Notes: generated by a model from the letters alone, not told the origin. A DNA stretch of 64,000 nt from Dialister sp. UBA7295 (GCA_002471975.1 DKQZ01000090.1:1-64000), one strand, 5' to 3'. Shown: positions 36,309 to 45,722, counted from the first letter of the stretch. Numbers and translations are program-made.

Positions 36309-36737
36309 ATGAGAAAATTTACTGTAACAGTTAACGGCCAGAAATACGACGTAGTAGTAGAAGACGGCGGCGCAGCAGCAGCAGCTCCGGCTCCGGCAGC
36401 AGCTCCGGCTCCGAAAGCAGCTCCAGCTCCGGCAGCAGCTCCAGCACCGGCTCCGGCTCCAGCACCGGCTCCGGCTCCAGCTCCAGCTCCAGCTCCAGCT
36501 CCGGCTGCAGCTCCTGCAGGCGCAGGCGAATCCGTAGAAGCTCCGATGCCGGGCAAAGTAATCCGCATCAACAAACACGTTGGCGATGCAGTTGCTTCCG
36601 GCGACGAAGTTCTGGTTCTCGAAGCTATGAAGATGGGCAACCCGATCATGGCTCCGTGCGATGGCAAGGTTACCTCCATGCAGGTTTCCGAAGGCCAGTC
36701 CGTACAGGGCGGCGATCCGCTGTTCACCGTTGGCTAA
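36309..36737 (+). CDS. mmdC: Methylmalonyl-CoA decarboxylase gamma subunit (biotin carrier)
   Basis: A 142-residue biotinyl carrier. An N-terminal beta segment (MRKFTVTVNGQKYDVVVED) is followed by an extreme Ala/Pro linker (about residues 20-70). The lipoyl/biotinyl domain has the biotinylated Lys in EAMKMG near residue 110. AGGAGG precedes ATG 36309. The operon ends here with a terminator. Confidence 0.96.
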   Translation: MRKFTVTVNGQKYDVVVEDGGAAAAAPAPAAAPAPKAAPAPAAAPAPAPAPAPAPAPAPAPAPAPAAAPAGAGESVEAPMPGKVIRINKHVGDAVASGDEVLVLEAMKMGNPIMAPCDGKVTSMQVSEGQSVQGGDPLFTVG

Positions 36738-36764
36738 TTCCTATCCGGAATCTGCTTGAACAGT

Positions 36765-36801
36765 CTGAAAAAGGCAGTGCGAAAGCACTGCCTTTTTTGT
36801 T
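36765..36801 (+). terminator. Terminator of the mutase/decarboxylase operon
   Basis: AAAAAGGCAGTGC-GAAA-GCACTGCCTTTTTT. Confidence 0.9.
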
Positions 36802-36859
36802 GTAATGAAACCCCCGGATAGTCCGGGGGTTCAGTAATAGCTTTAGCGGTGATTTTCCA

Positions 36860-37530
36860 AAGACTAAACAAAAAACCATGATATAGAATATGGTCATGCG
36901 GTCGCAGGCTGCCTTATCAATTCATATATTCAGAAGGTTTTTTACATGAGATCAAAAGAGTATGATCAAAATCATCTCAATGACTTTAATACTCTATCAC
37001 ACATCATGGAATGGTAAGTACCATATAGTATTCCCATCCAAATATAAACGGAAAGCATTTTACGGAAAAAGAAGAGCAGAAATAGGGAAATTTTTAAGAG
37101 AGTTATGTATGTGGAAAGGTGTAAATTTAATAGAGGGAGAAGCATGTCCGGATCATATTCATCTATTGGTGGAAATACTGCCCAAATTGAGTATATCCAA
37201 ATTTATGGGATTTCTGAAAGGGAAAAGCAGCATAATCATATTTGAGAAATGGGGAGATGTAAAATTCAAATACAGGAATAGGCAATTTTGGTGCAGAGAA
37301 TATTATGTGGACAGGGTTTGAAAGAACGAGAAGATGATAGCAAAATTTATCCAAAACCAATTAAGAACGGATGAGGAAGAAGACGTAGAAGGGGACTTAT
37401 TTGATCCGTTCACGAGTCGCAGGCGATAATATGCAAGTGACAGAAGCACAAGCGCGTTAACGCGCAGCCAGTAGTAAAAAGCCTTTTGGCCGCATGTGAA
37501 GAACCACCCGCTATGCTGGTGGATATCTTT
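36860..37530 (+). mobile_element. Decayed IS200/IS605-family insertion sequence
   Basis: An AT-rich island holding a broken Y1 transposase. Hairpin-forming ends are visible on the right (GCGCGTTAACGCGC near 37450, CCACCCGC…GCTGGTGG near 37506-37523). No accessory tnpB is present. Exact ends were not determined. Confidence 0.65.
36946..37429 (+). pseudogene. IS200/IS605 transposase TnpA, frameshifted and with an internal stop
   Basis: The Y1-transposase sequence can be followed across two lesions. Codons from ATG 36946 read to …NTLSH, then the frame must shift near 37000-37010 to continue TSWNGKYHIVFPSKYKRK. The HUH motif is visible as CPDHIHLLVE, with GFLKGKSS and YRNRQFWCREYYV following. 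A TGA at 37319-37321 replaces the usual Gly codon, after which the frame continues to TAA 37427. It is inactive. Confidence 0.8.
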
Positions 37531-38230
37531 TTTATCATTTTTCTTAAGTATATGATGGTTTTACTACACCGCCTTTGGCTATTACATTATGTTTGAATGA
37601 TTATGACAGGAAATATTTACCACCATTTTGGGAATATCGGTATAATGATCCGGGAAGTTGATGATTGACCTTTTGTGGTCAGGTTTCTTCTGGTTCGTTT
37701 ATTTTACAGGTACCATAGGTAACAGGATTTTTTTATGGGTCTCTCTATCCTGAACAGTTATAGCAGCTCATTGTGAATTATGTATTTCTATCTGCGCTTT
37801 CAAATCCCATATGGGGGAATCCTCAGGGGTATATTCCTGAAAGTATGGTGCATATATTCTAAAATATCATTTTGTACATTTCTTTTTTTGAATGTTTCAA
37901 ACTTTCCCTGATTACCCGGATCGGCTATTTCGGTGACTTATTATTTTTTGGATACAGCAGTTTTTCTGCTTACGGATTACTCATTCCATTGCCTCTTTCG
38001 TAACACTCCTGTATTGTGGCAGGAGAATTTTCTTCTATCTCATCGTATTTTACAACGAATGAACAGGATTATATCATGGAAAGCAGATTATTATATTTCT
38101 AAGTATAGTGGAACGGTAATGGGATTAGGGACCCGTTTACATGAATCCGTTGGACTGCATCTGGTTAGTTTCGTGAAAGTCGGCTAGCTTGACAGGTATT
38201 CAAAATTTCCATAGAAACATATTAAAATAA
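37531..38230. other. AT-rich gap with no recognisable gene
   Basis: 700 bp of low-GC sequence next to the insertion sequence. An 84-codon frame at 37933-38187 has no site or known motif. It is probably decayed DNA that came in with, or was disrupted by, the IS. Confidence 0.4.
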
Positions 38231-38271
38231 AAAGACTGTGGCCAATTATGATGGCACAGTCCTTTTAGCTG
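38231..38271 (-). terminator. Terminator of the B12-domain look-alike gene
   Basis: GGACTGTGC / GGCCACAGTC hairpin (minus sense) followed by T5 and TTTAT. Confidence 0.7.
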
Positions 38272-38311
38272 TTATTTTTATTTTATATTACAGGTTCCCC
38301 TTTTGAAGCGG

Positions 38312-38797
38312 TCATAAATCGGATTCTTCGTCCAGACTTCTGGTGATCAGCAGGCGAAGCATTGTAAGGCTTGCCCTGTAGGCTGAATAATCGTTTGGAA
38401 ACAGGGCAGTGAGGCCATAGCGGAAGAGCTGTTCTTTTTCTTCTTCTTTTTCCACAGGGCCCGCAGCGACGAGGATATCGTCCCTGCCATACATGGCAAG
38501 GGCCTGTTCGAGACGGATCAGGAGTCCGGTTTTCTTAACGCTTTCGGAGTAATAATAAATGTAATAATCATCATTATCTACCGCATTTCTGGCTGATTCT
38601 TCCGGTGACTGGAGGGAGTCCACGTCTACGTCCCAGCCGCAGTCTGCAAAGGCGCTGGCGGCGAGTCTTCTCTTTTCTCCGCAGCCGTCATCATCCATTT
38701 CCGGTACATATATGCGGGGCCGCCGGCCTTCGAGCTCGGCAAATTTCTTACTTAAAGCAATCGATTCTTCCCGGTCCTTGTCATATTCTTTTTCCAT
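38312..38797 (-). CDS. Degenerate stand-alone B12-domain homologue
   Basis: 161 residues. Residues about 20-60 match the C-terminal domain of the MutB encoded at 41607-43802: both have LEGRRPRI, then FAD.GWDVDV, then P.E.A..AVDND. The colinear cobalamin motif, however, reads DGCGEK instead of DGHDRG, so the cobalt-binding His is Cys39. The SSLAAGH loop is replaced by YYYSESVKK, and the GGVIPP loop by AGPVEKEEE. The fold is probably kept while B12 binding is lost. It has a good site (AAGGAG before ATG 38797) and its own terminator, and it is divergent from the riboswitch-controlled mutAB operon. Function unknown; a regulatory or assembly partner of the mutase is possible. Confidence 0.75.
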   Translation of the reverse strand: MEKEYDKDREESIALSKKFAELEGRRPRIYVPEMDDDGCGEKRRLAASAFADCGWDVDVDSLQSPEESARNAVDNDDYYIYYYSESVKKTGLLIRLEQALAMYGRDDILVAAGPVEKEEEKEQLFRYGLTALFPNDYSAYRASLTMLRLLITRSLDEESDL

Positions 38798-38941
38798 AGG
38801 AATCTCCTTGAATTAAATAAATATTACAATATCCGTTAATACTATACTTATTATAGTCTTAAACTGATTTATTTTCTATCTTATTTTATGAAAATTATTA
38901 TTGCTATATTATCAAATTAGAATAAAATTACTTTAAAATAT

Positions 38942-38970
38942 TTGACACTTAGAATATGATGAATTATACT
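38942..38970 (+). promoter_or_regulatory. Promoter of the mutAB operon
   Basis: TTGACA (38942-38947), 17-bp spacer, TATACT (38965-38970), directly ahead of the cobalamin riboswitch. Confidence 0.8.
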
Positions 38971-39002
38971 GATACTGTAATCATTTAGACAATTTCATAT
39001 TC

Positions 39003-39190
39003 CTGACAGATGCGAAAGCATAAAAGAGAATCCGGTATAAGCCGGAGCGGTCCCGCCACTGTAAGGAGGAGACCTGTCCATAGATGTCACTGGGGAAACC
39101 TGGGAAGGCGGACAGGGCGATGAATCCGAGCCAGGAGAACTATCTGTCAATGAATCACCGTTATACCTGCGAGCGATGGGAAGGGGATTT
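39003..39190 (+). ncRNA. Cobalamin riboswitch upstream of mutA
   Basis: The core contains GGTCCCGCCACTGTAA, the GTCACTGG…ACCTGGGAAGGC arm and the B12 box GAGCCAGGAGAACTATCTG, ending ATCACCG…GAGCGATGGGAAGG. A terminator follows, so the layout is of a B12-repressed (OFF) switch acting on transcription. Confidence 0.93.
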
Positions 39191-39207
39191 GAGACAAAGG
39201 TCTCATT

Positions 39208-39240
39208 TACCGGCTGCCATCATAGGTGCCGGCTTTTTTG
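39208..39240 (+). terminator. Riboswitch-controlled terminator
   Basis: CCGGC…GCCGG hairpin followed by T6, between the riboswitch and mutA. Confidence 0.8.
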
Positions 39241-39325
39241 ATGTTAACACACAAAATAACCTTTAAAGGAGGTGAACCCCGTTAATACGTGAAATTGTCT
39301 AAAATTATTAAAGGAGGAACTATTC

Positions 39326-41605
39326 ATGGATGAACAGAAATCCCAGGAACCAGTAAAGCAGCTCACCGATAAAGAGCTGGAAGCAATCCTTAAAAAATCT
39401 GAAGGAAAAACTGATTTCCCGGCAGTCAAATTTGATGAATTTACACCACCTACATGGGAAGAATGGGTTGATGCCTGCAACGCTCTGCTGAAAGGCAAAC
39501 CTTTCGATAAACTCATGTATACAAAGACCTACGAAGGCATTACCTTCGACCCGATCTATACACTCCATACCGGTCCGGTTGCCATGGATGGAAAACTTCC
39601 GGCTGACGACTATCCGGGCATGGGCGATTTCCTTCGCGGCTCCACGGCACACGGCTACAAGGAAGCTCCCTGGGGCATCGCGCAGGCTTGCGATGAAACT
39701 CTTCCGAAGGAAAATAATGAACTCCTGAAAGATGAAATCGCCAAAGGTTCCACCGTTTACAATGTACGTCTTGACTCCGCATCCACCGAAGGCATCGACG
39801 TAGAAGATGCTGAAAAACCGGGCGACACCGGCGTATCCATCACCACTCTGGAAGATATGGCTCAGATGCTCGATGGCCTGGATCTTGAAAAATATCCGTT
39901 CATGATGTACTGCGGCGCATCTTCCCTGAAGATGATTGCACTGGTAGCTGCTGCTCTGAAAGCTAAGGGAAAAGATACCAGCAAACTTCATGGCGTGATC
40001 GGCGCCAACCCGCTGTCCCAGCTGGCTAAGAAAGGCAAACTGGCAAAACCGCTGGCTGCTTACTATGATGATATGGCTGAAACCATCCGCTGGGCAAGAA
40101 AGAACGCTCCGGGCCTCCGCACCATTATGCCGAGATCTGAAGTATTCTCCAGAGGCGGCGCAAACTCCGTACAGGAAGTCGCTTACACCTTTGCTATGGC
40201 TGTTGAATATATCCGTGAAATGGAAAAGAGAGGAATTTCCATTCATGATATCGCTCAGTCCATCAACTTTGGCTTCAATACCGGCGAAGTATTCTTCCTG
40301 GAAATTGCCAAAGTCCGTGCAGCTCGTGAAGTATGGGCAAACATCATGAAAGCTTTCGGTGCTGAAGACGCTGACAGAAGTGCAAAGATCCATGCAAGAC
40401 CGGCATATTTCTTCCGCACCATTTTCGATGCAGGCGTTAACATGCTTCGTAACTGCACCGCCATGTTCTCTTCTGTAGTCGGCGGCGTTGATACCTATGA
40501 AAACGAACCATACGATGAAACCGTTCGTAAAGGCGACGTATTCTCCCGTCGTATCGCAAGAAACGCTCACATCATTCTGCAGGAAGAATTCGGTATGCTC
40601 CGCCCAATCGACCCGGCTGGCGGATCCTGGGGCATTGAACACCTGACCACCGAAATGGCAAATCATATCTGGGCTGAATTCCAGAAGATTGAATCCATGG
40701 GCGGCTTCACCAAAGCTCTGGAAGCTGAATATCCGCAGGAACAGATCCTGGACATCCTGAAACAGCGCTTCAAGGCTCTTGATTTCCGTAAAGACCGTTC
40801 CGTAGGCAACAACATGTATCCGAACATGGCCGAAGAACTGATCGAACCAAGACCGGAAGATACCCCGGCTCTGAAGAAGATCCTTGTAGACGGCGTTGAA
40901 GCTTACAAGAAAGACATTGATAAAGAATTCCTCGGCAAGAAACTGGAAGAACTCGAAGCAGCTCCGGCTGATGAAAAACTGGTTAAAGCCATGGAAGCAT
41001 TCTCCGCAGGCGCTACCCAGGGTGAAGTCGGCAAGGCACTTGCAGTTGACGGCGAAGGCGAAGTTGTCCGCATCATCACCGAACATCGCTGGACCGAACG
41101 TTTCGAAAGACTCCGTTTCGACACCGAAAACTACAAGAAAGAAACCGGCAAGAACGTGGAAGTATTCCTGGCCAACATGGGCCGCATTCCGCAGCATAAA
41201 GCAAGAGCCGATTTCTCCACCTCCTTCCTGCAGGTCGGTGAATTCAACGTCCACCTGAATACAGGATTCCAGGATGATGAAGGCAAACCGGGCTCCCGCT
41301 GGGATAAATGCGTGGAAGCACTCAAAGCCGGCTGCGATGACAAGGGCACTCCATATGACTGTGCAGTCATCTGCTCCAAGGATGACACCTATCCGGAAGA
41401 CGTACCGGCCCTCGCTCCGAGACTGAAAGAAGTACTGGGCAGCGGCAAACTCTTCCTGGCAGGCGCAGCTCCGAAAGATATGGAAGCAAAATATCGTGAA
41501 GCAGGCGTAGATGATTTCATCTCCGTCAAAGCTAACTGCTACGAAATCATCCGTGAACTTCAGAGAGCAAAAGGCATGAAGATTACGGAAGAGGAGGTAA
41601 AATAA
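39326..41605 (+). CDS. mutA: Methylmalonyl-CoA mutase small (beta) subunit
   Basis: 759 residues, long for MutA (usually 610-640). It has the mutase barrel without the catalytic residues, then a C-terminal flavodoxin-like domain that lacks the DGHDRG motif, as expected for the structural subunit. AAAGGAGG precedes ATG 39326. It overlaps functionally with MutB, whose start is 1 nt after the stop. Under riboswitch control. Confidence 0.92.
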   Translation: MDEQKSQEPVKQLTDKELEAILKKSEGKTDFPAVKFDEFTPPTWEEWVDACNALLKGKPFDKLMYTKTYEGITFDPIYTLHTGPVAMDGKLPADDYPGMGDFLRGSTAHGYKEAPWGIAQACDETLPKENNELLKDEIAKGSTVYNVRLDSASTEGIDVEDAEKPGDTGVSITTLEDMAQMLDGLDLEKYPFMMYCGASSLKMIALVAAALKAKGKDTSKLHGVIGANPLSQLAKKGKLAKPLAAYYDDMAETIRWARKNAPGLRTIMPRSEVFSRGGANSVQEVAYTFAMAVEYIREMEKRGISIHDIAQSINFGFNTGEVFFLEIAKVRAAREVWANIMKAFGAEDADRSAKIHARPAYFFRTIFDAGVNMLRNCTAMFSSVVGGVDTYENEPYDETVRKGDVFSRRIARNAHIILQEEFGMLRPIDPAGGSWGIEHLTTEMANHIWAEFQKIESMGGFTKALEAEYPQEQILDILKQRFKALDFRKDRSVGNNMYPNMAEELIEPRPEDTPALKKILVDGVEAYKKDIDKEFLGKKLEELEAAPADEKLVKAMEAFSAGATQGEVGKALAVDGEGEVVRIITEHRWTERFERLRFDTENYKKETGKNVEVFLANMGRIPQHKARADFSTSFLQVGEFNVHLNTGFQDDEGKPGSRWDKCVEALKAGCDDKGTPYDCAVICSKDDTYPEDVPALAPRLKEVLGSGKLFLAGAAPKDMEAKYREAGVDDFISVKANCYEIIRELQRAKGMKITEEEVK

Positions 41606-41606
41606 T

Positions 41607-43802
41607 ATGGCAACAAATCCCGATTTTACAAAACTGAACCTGGAAGCTCATCCAAGCTGTGACTACGACCAGTGGAAAGCATCTCTGGAAAGCGAAACAG
41701 GCAAGAAATATGACGACCTCTATGACACCACCCTGGAACGTATCCCGGTAGGTCCTCTCTATACCCAGGACGTATACAAAGACTGCAACCACCTGGATTT
41801 CATGAGCGGTATTCCTCCGTTCCTCCGCGGACCATACTCCACCATGTATGTATTCCGTCCATGGACCGTCCGCCAGTACGCAGGCTTCTCTACCGCTGAA
41901 GAATCCAACGCATTCTACAAGAGAAACCTGGCAGCAGGCCAGAAAGGTCTGTCCATTGCATTCGACCTTCCGACCCACCGCGGCTACGATGCCGATAACC
42001 CCCGTGTAGTAGGCGACGTTGGTAAAGCAGGCGTATCCGTTTGCTCCATGCTCGATATGAACATTCTGTTTGACGGAATTCCGCTGGACCAGATGTCCGT
42101 ATCCATGACCATGAACGGTGCCGTACTTCCGATTCTGGCATTCTTCATTTCCGCCGGCATCGAACAGGGCGTAGACAAGAAGATTCTCCAGGGCACCATT
42201 CAGAACGATATCCTGAAGGAATTCATGGTTCGTAACACCTACATTTATCCGCCGGCCATGTCCATGCGTATCATCGGTGATATCTTCGAATACACCACCA
42301 AGTACATGCCGAAGTTCAATTCCATTTCCATTTCCGGCTACCATATCCAGGAATGCGGCGCAACCTGCGATCTCGAACTGGGCTACACCCTGGCAGACGG
42401 CATGGAATATATCCGCTGCGGCGAAAAAGCAGGCCTGCCGGTCGATGCCTTCGCAAAGCGTCTGTCCTTCTTCTGGGATCAGGGCAAGAACTACTTCATG
42501 GAAATCGCAAAGATGCGTGCTGCCCGTGTCCTCTGGGCAAAGATCCTCAAAGGCTTCGGCGCAAAGAACCCGAAATCCATGGCACTCCGTACCCACTCCC
42601 AGACCTCCGGCTGGTCCCTCACCGAACAGGATCCATTCAACAACATCACCAGAACCTGTATGGAAGCCATGTCTGCGGCGCTCGGCCACACCCAGTCCCT
42701 CCACACCAATGCGCTTGATGAAGCTATCGCTCTGCCGACGGACTTCTCTGCCCGCCTGGCTCGTAATACACAGCTGTATATCCAGGATGAAACCAAGAGC
42801 TGCAAGATCATCGATCCATGGGGCGGTTCCTACTATGTAGAATACCTGACCAACGAAATGATCAAACGGTCCTGGGCACACATCCAGGAAGTCGAATCCC
42901 TGGGCGGCATGGCAAAAGCTATCGCTACCGGCCTGCCGAAGATGCGTATCGAAGAATGCGCTGCCCGTCGTCAGGCAGATATCGACTCCGGCAAGGAAAC
43001 CATTGTCGGACTGAACAAGTACAGACTGGCTAAGGAAGATCCGCTGAACGTTCTCTCCATTGATAACACTGCCGTTCGTAACGCACAGATCAAGAGACTG
43101 GAAAAACTCCGTTCCATCCGCGATCCGGAAAAGGTTGCAAGAGACCTCGAACACATTACCAAGTGTGCAGAAAGCCGCGAAAACGGCAACCTGCTTGACG
43201 CAGCCGTTCAGGCAGCTCATGACCGTGCATCCCTGGGCGAAATTTCCGATGCCGTTGAAAAAGTTTCCGGTCGTTACAATGCGACCATCCACACCGTATC
43301 CGGCGTTTACTCCTCCGAATACCAGGATGATGGTTCCTTCGAAAAGGCTAAGAAACTGGTTGACGAATTCGAATCCCTCGAAGGCCGTCGTCCGCGTATC
43401 TTCTTCTGCAAGATGGGCCAGGATGGTCACGACAGAGGCCAGAAAGTCCTGTCTTCCTCCTTCGCAGATATGGGCTGGGATGTCGACGTAGGCCCGCTCT
43501 TCCAGACTCCGGAAGAAGCTGCTCAGGATGCGGTAGATAACGATGTTCATATTGTTGGTTTCTCCTCTCTGGCAGCAGGCCACAAGACACTGCTTCCGGC
43601 TATCGTAGATGAACTGAAGAAACGCGGCCGTGATGATATTCTCGTCTGCATCGGCGGCGTAATTCCTCCACAGGATTATGAATTCCTCTACGACCATGGC
43701 GCAACCGCCATCTTCGGACCAGGCACCAATATCCCGAAGTGCTGCATCCAGTTACTGCAGATCCTTGTTGACCGCGCTAAAGCTGAAGCCAAGGAAGGTT
43801 AA
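41607..43802 (+). CDS. mutB: Methylmalonyl-CoA mutase large (alpha) subunit
   Basis: A 731-residue catalytic subunit. The Tyr of TMYVFRPWTVRQYAGF and the Arg of SMRIIGDIF match the residues that select methylmalonyl-CoA. The C-terminal B12 domain carries MGQDGHDRGQK with the cobalt-ligand His, FSSLAAGH and IGGVIPP. It is a second, independent mutase in addition to the split enzyme at 30671-32767. AGAGGAGG overlaps the end of mutA. Confidence 0.97.
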   Translation: MATNPDFTKLNLEAHPSCDYDQWKASLESETGKKYDDLYDTTLERIPVGPLYTQDVYKDCNHLDFMSGIPPFLRGPYSTMYVFRPWTVRQYAGFSTAEESNAFYKRNLAAGQKGLSIAFDLPTHRGYDADNPRVVGDVGKAGVSVCSMLDMNILFDGIPLDQMSVSMTMNGAVLPILAFFISAGIEQGVDKKILQGTIQNDILKEFMVRNTYIYPPAMSMRIIGDIFEYTTKYMPKFNSISISGYHIQECGATCDLELGYTLADGMEYIRCGEKAGLPVDAFAKRLSFFWDQGKNYFMEIAKMRAARVLWAKILKGFGAKNPKSMALRTHSQTSGWSLTEQDPFNNITRTCMEAMSAALGHTQSLHTNALDEAIALPTDFSARLARNTQLYIQDETKSCKIIDPWGGSYYVEYLTNEMIKRSWAHIQEVESLGGMAKAIATGLPKMRIEECAARRQADIDSGKETIVGLNKYRLAKEDPLNVLSIDNTAVRNAQIKRLEKLRSIRDPEKVARDLEHITKCAESRENGNLLDAAVQAAHDRASLGEISDAVEKVSGRYNATIHTVSGVYSSEYQDDGSFEKAKKLVDEFESLEGRRPRIFFCKMGQDGHDRGQKVLSSSFADMGWDVDVGPLFQTPEEAAQDAVDNDVHIVGFSSLAAGHKTLLPAIVDELKKRGRDDILVCIGGVIPPQDYEFLYDHGATAIFGPGTNIPKCCIQLLQILVDRAKAEAKEG

Positions 43803-43813
43803 GGTAAGCGCAT

Positions 43814-44989
43814 ATGCCTGAAAACGATGATGATCTCCGGCCAAGCTGGGTCCCGAAAGAAAAGAATCCTGAATTTGCCTGTTCCGTTATGCGTGGTATC
43901 GACAGCGCTGTCAACAGCGTGACCGATATCAAGTACATTCCCAGGGAACCTCTCCGGAGAGTTCCGCTCCGGAAGAAACTTTCCGTAGAAGAATACGTGA
44001 AAGGCGTGGAACGGGGCGACAGAATGATTCTTTCAAAGGCCATTACTCTCATCGAAAGTAATGCGCCGAAGGACTTCGACAAAGCCCAGAAAGTATTGCA
44101 GGCATTACTGCCCAGGACCGGTCATTCCCTCCGCGTAGGGATTACCGGCGTCCCCGGTGCAGGGAAAAGTACATTCATTGAAGCTTTCGGCCAGCTTCTC
44201 TGCCAGCAGGGTTACAAAGTGGCAGTCCTGGCCGTAGACCCCACGAGCTCCATCACCGGCGGCTCCATTCTGGGGGATAAGACGAGAATGCAGAAACTCT
44301 CCCGGGAGCCAAACTGCTTCATTCGTCCTTCTCCTTCCGGCGGAACCCTTGGCGGTGTGGCAAGAAAGAGCCGTGAAACCATGATGCTCTGCGAAGCCGC
44401 AGGCTGTGACGTCATCCTGGTAGAAACGGTCGGTGTAGGCCAGTCAGAAACCACAGTCCGCTCCATGGTCGATTTCTTCATGCTTGTCGTTTTGACCGGC
44501 GCAGGCGATGACCTGCAGGGCATCAAGAAAGGTATCATGGAACTGGCAGATGCCATCGTAGTCAATAAGGCTGATGGCGATAACCTGGAAAGAGCGAAAG
44601 TCACCCAGGGCGAATACGAAAGAATGGTGGAATTCATCCGTCCGGCTACGGAAGGGTGGAAGACCCATGCCTATCGCTGCTCTGCCCTGAAGAAGACGGG
44701 ACTCCTCGAACTCTGGGCCGTGATGCGGGAATTCGAAAAAGTGACGAAGAAATCCGGCGCTTTCGAAAATCGCCGTCAGCGCCAGATCATCGAATGGGTC
44801 AAGACCATGATCGAAGAACATCTGCACAATCTCTTCTATGAAGATCCGGTCATTAAAGGCCGGATTCCGGAAGTCCGTGCAGCCGTTCTTGCGGGAGTGG
44901 TATCCCCAAGCCAGGCAGTGGCCGAACTGATCAAGACCTTTGATCTTGACCGGGCTGCAGCCCGCCATCTGGAATCTACGAAACAATAA
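43814..44989 (+). CDS. meaB: Methylmalonyl-CoA mutase chaperone GTPase MeaB (copy 2)
   Basis: 391 residues with a roughly 75-residue N-terminal extension compared with copy 1. Walker A is GVPGAGKST, then VDPTSSITGGSILGDKTRM, ETVGVGQSE and NKADGDN. It presumably serves MutAB, while copy 1 serves the split mutase. It starts 12 bp after mutB. A GGGGCACGG / CCGCGCCCC hairpin at 45015-45037 follows. Confidence 0.94.
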   Translation: MPENDDDLRPSWVPKEKNPEFACSVMRGIDSAVNSVTDIKYIPREPLRRVPLRKKLSVEEYVKGVERGDRMILSKAITLIESNAPKDFDKAQKVLQALLPRTGHSLRVGITGVPGAGKSTFIEAFGQLLCQQGYKVAVLAVDPTSSITGGSILGDKTRMQKLSREPNCFIRPSPSGGTLGGVARKSRETMMLCEAAGCDVILVETVGVGQSETTVRSMVDFFMLVVLTGAGDDLQGIKKGIMELADAIVVNKADGDNLERAKVTQGEYERMVEFIRPATEGWKTHAYRCSALKKTGLLELWAVMREFEKVTKKSGAFENRRQRQIIEWVKTMIEEHLHNLFYEDPVIKGRIPEVRAAVLAGVVSPSQAVAELIKTFDLDRAAARHLESTKQ

Positions 44990-45083
44990 TAAGCTTCATT
45001 TCATTACAGGAAAGGGGCACGGCTACGCCGCGCCCCTATGCCTGTATTTGCTCATCAGAGCTTTTGCAAAGAGAGGTCTTTCT

Positions 45084-45680
45084 ATGTATATTAACGGGGC
45101 ATTCATGAAGGAACTGTACCTGGCCGGCGGCCCTTATTATGGACTGCAGGAAGTGTTTTCCCGTGTCAAAGGGGTGGCCCGGGTAGAAGCAGGCTTTGCC
45201 AACTGCAGCGCTCCCAATCCCTCAAAAGATGATATATATAGCGGTAAAGTGGAAGGCAGAGAATGCATCCGTGTCATATACAATCCGAAAAAGATTGATA
45301 TCGTCAGCCTTTTATCCCTGTTTTTCACCATTATCAATCCACATACTGACGGGATTCAGGGAAAAGCTGTGGGACCTCAGTTTAGAAGCGGCGTTTACTA
45401 TACCAGCCATGAAGATACGATGCAGATCAGCTACTACCTGGTATTCCTTCAGAACCGGGGCGTATCGAGGCGGATGACCCAGTCCAGCTTTATCGTCAAT
45501 GAGTACGAAGGAGAAGGAAAGCATCTGCCGCCGATCCGTACAGAGGCAAAGCCGCTGGAAAATTTCTATAAGGCACCGGAGGAGGAGCAGTTTTATCTTC
45601 GTTCTCATCCGGATGCGTATACGCCAATCAATATCCCGCTTCTTGAAAAACTGGGAACCATAGAACCGGTAAAAGAATAA
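45084..45680 (+). CDS. MsrA-fold protein lacking the catalytic cysteine
   Basis: 198 residues that align along their whole length with peptide methionine sulfoxide reductase A: YLAGG.Y.G…F opening, FFTIINPHTDGIQGKAVGPQFRSGVYYT, and the C-terminal ENFYKAPEEEQFYLRSHP. The essential GGCFWG is GGPYYG, with Pro17 in place of the cysteine. The usual SG.TGHAE reads SGKVEGRE, and the C-terminal resolving Cys region is absent. So it keeps the fold but should not reduce methionine sulfoxide by the known mechanism. It starts at ATG 45084 (AGAGAGG site), 95 bp after meaB. Confidence 0.8.
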   Translation: MYINGAFMKELYLAGGPYYGLQEVFSRVKGVARVEAGFANCSAPNPSKDDIYSGKVEGRECIRVIYNPKKIDIVSLLSLFFTIINPHTDGIQGKAVGPQFRSGVYYTSHEDTMQISYYLVFLQNRGVSRRMTQSSFIVNEYEGEGKHLPPIRTEAKPLENFYKAPEEEQFYLRSHPDAYTPINIPLLEKLGTIEPVKE

Positions 45681-45686
45681 TATTTC

Positions 45687-45722
45687 CAAAAGACTGTGAG
45701 ACTCGTTTCACAGTCTTTTTTG
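45687..45722 (+). terminator. Terminator after the MsrA-like gene
   Basis: AAAAGACTGTGA / TTTCACAGTCTTTT hairpin with T run. Confidence 0.8.

Noticed and set aside
37933..38187. 84-codon frame in the AT-rich gap after the IS
   Set aside because: No site, no similarity, and it lies in decayed low-GC sequence next to an insertion sequence.
39320..41254. Very long minus-strand open frame opposite mutA (also opposite the mutase at 30644-32575, mutB at 41583-43697 and lon at 20237-22252)
   Set aside because: These mirror strongly biased genes whose codon choice leaves few stops on the opposite strand. The translations are low-complexity, Phe/His-rich and match no family.
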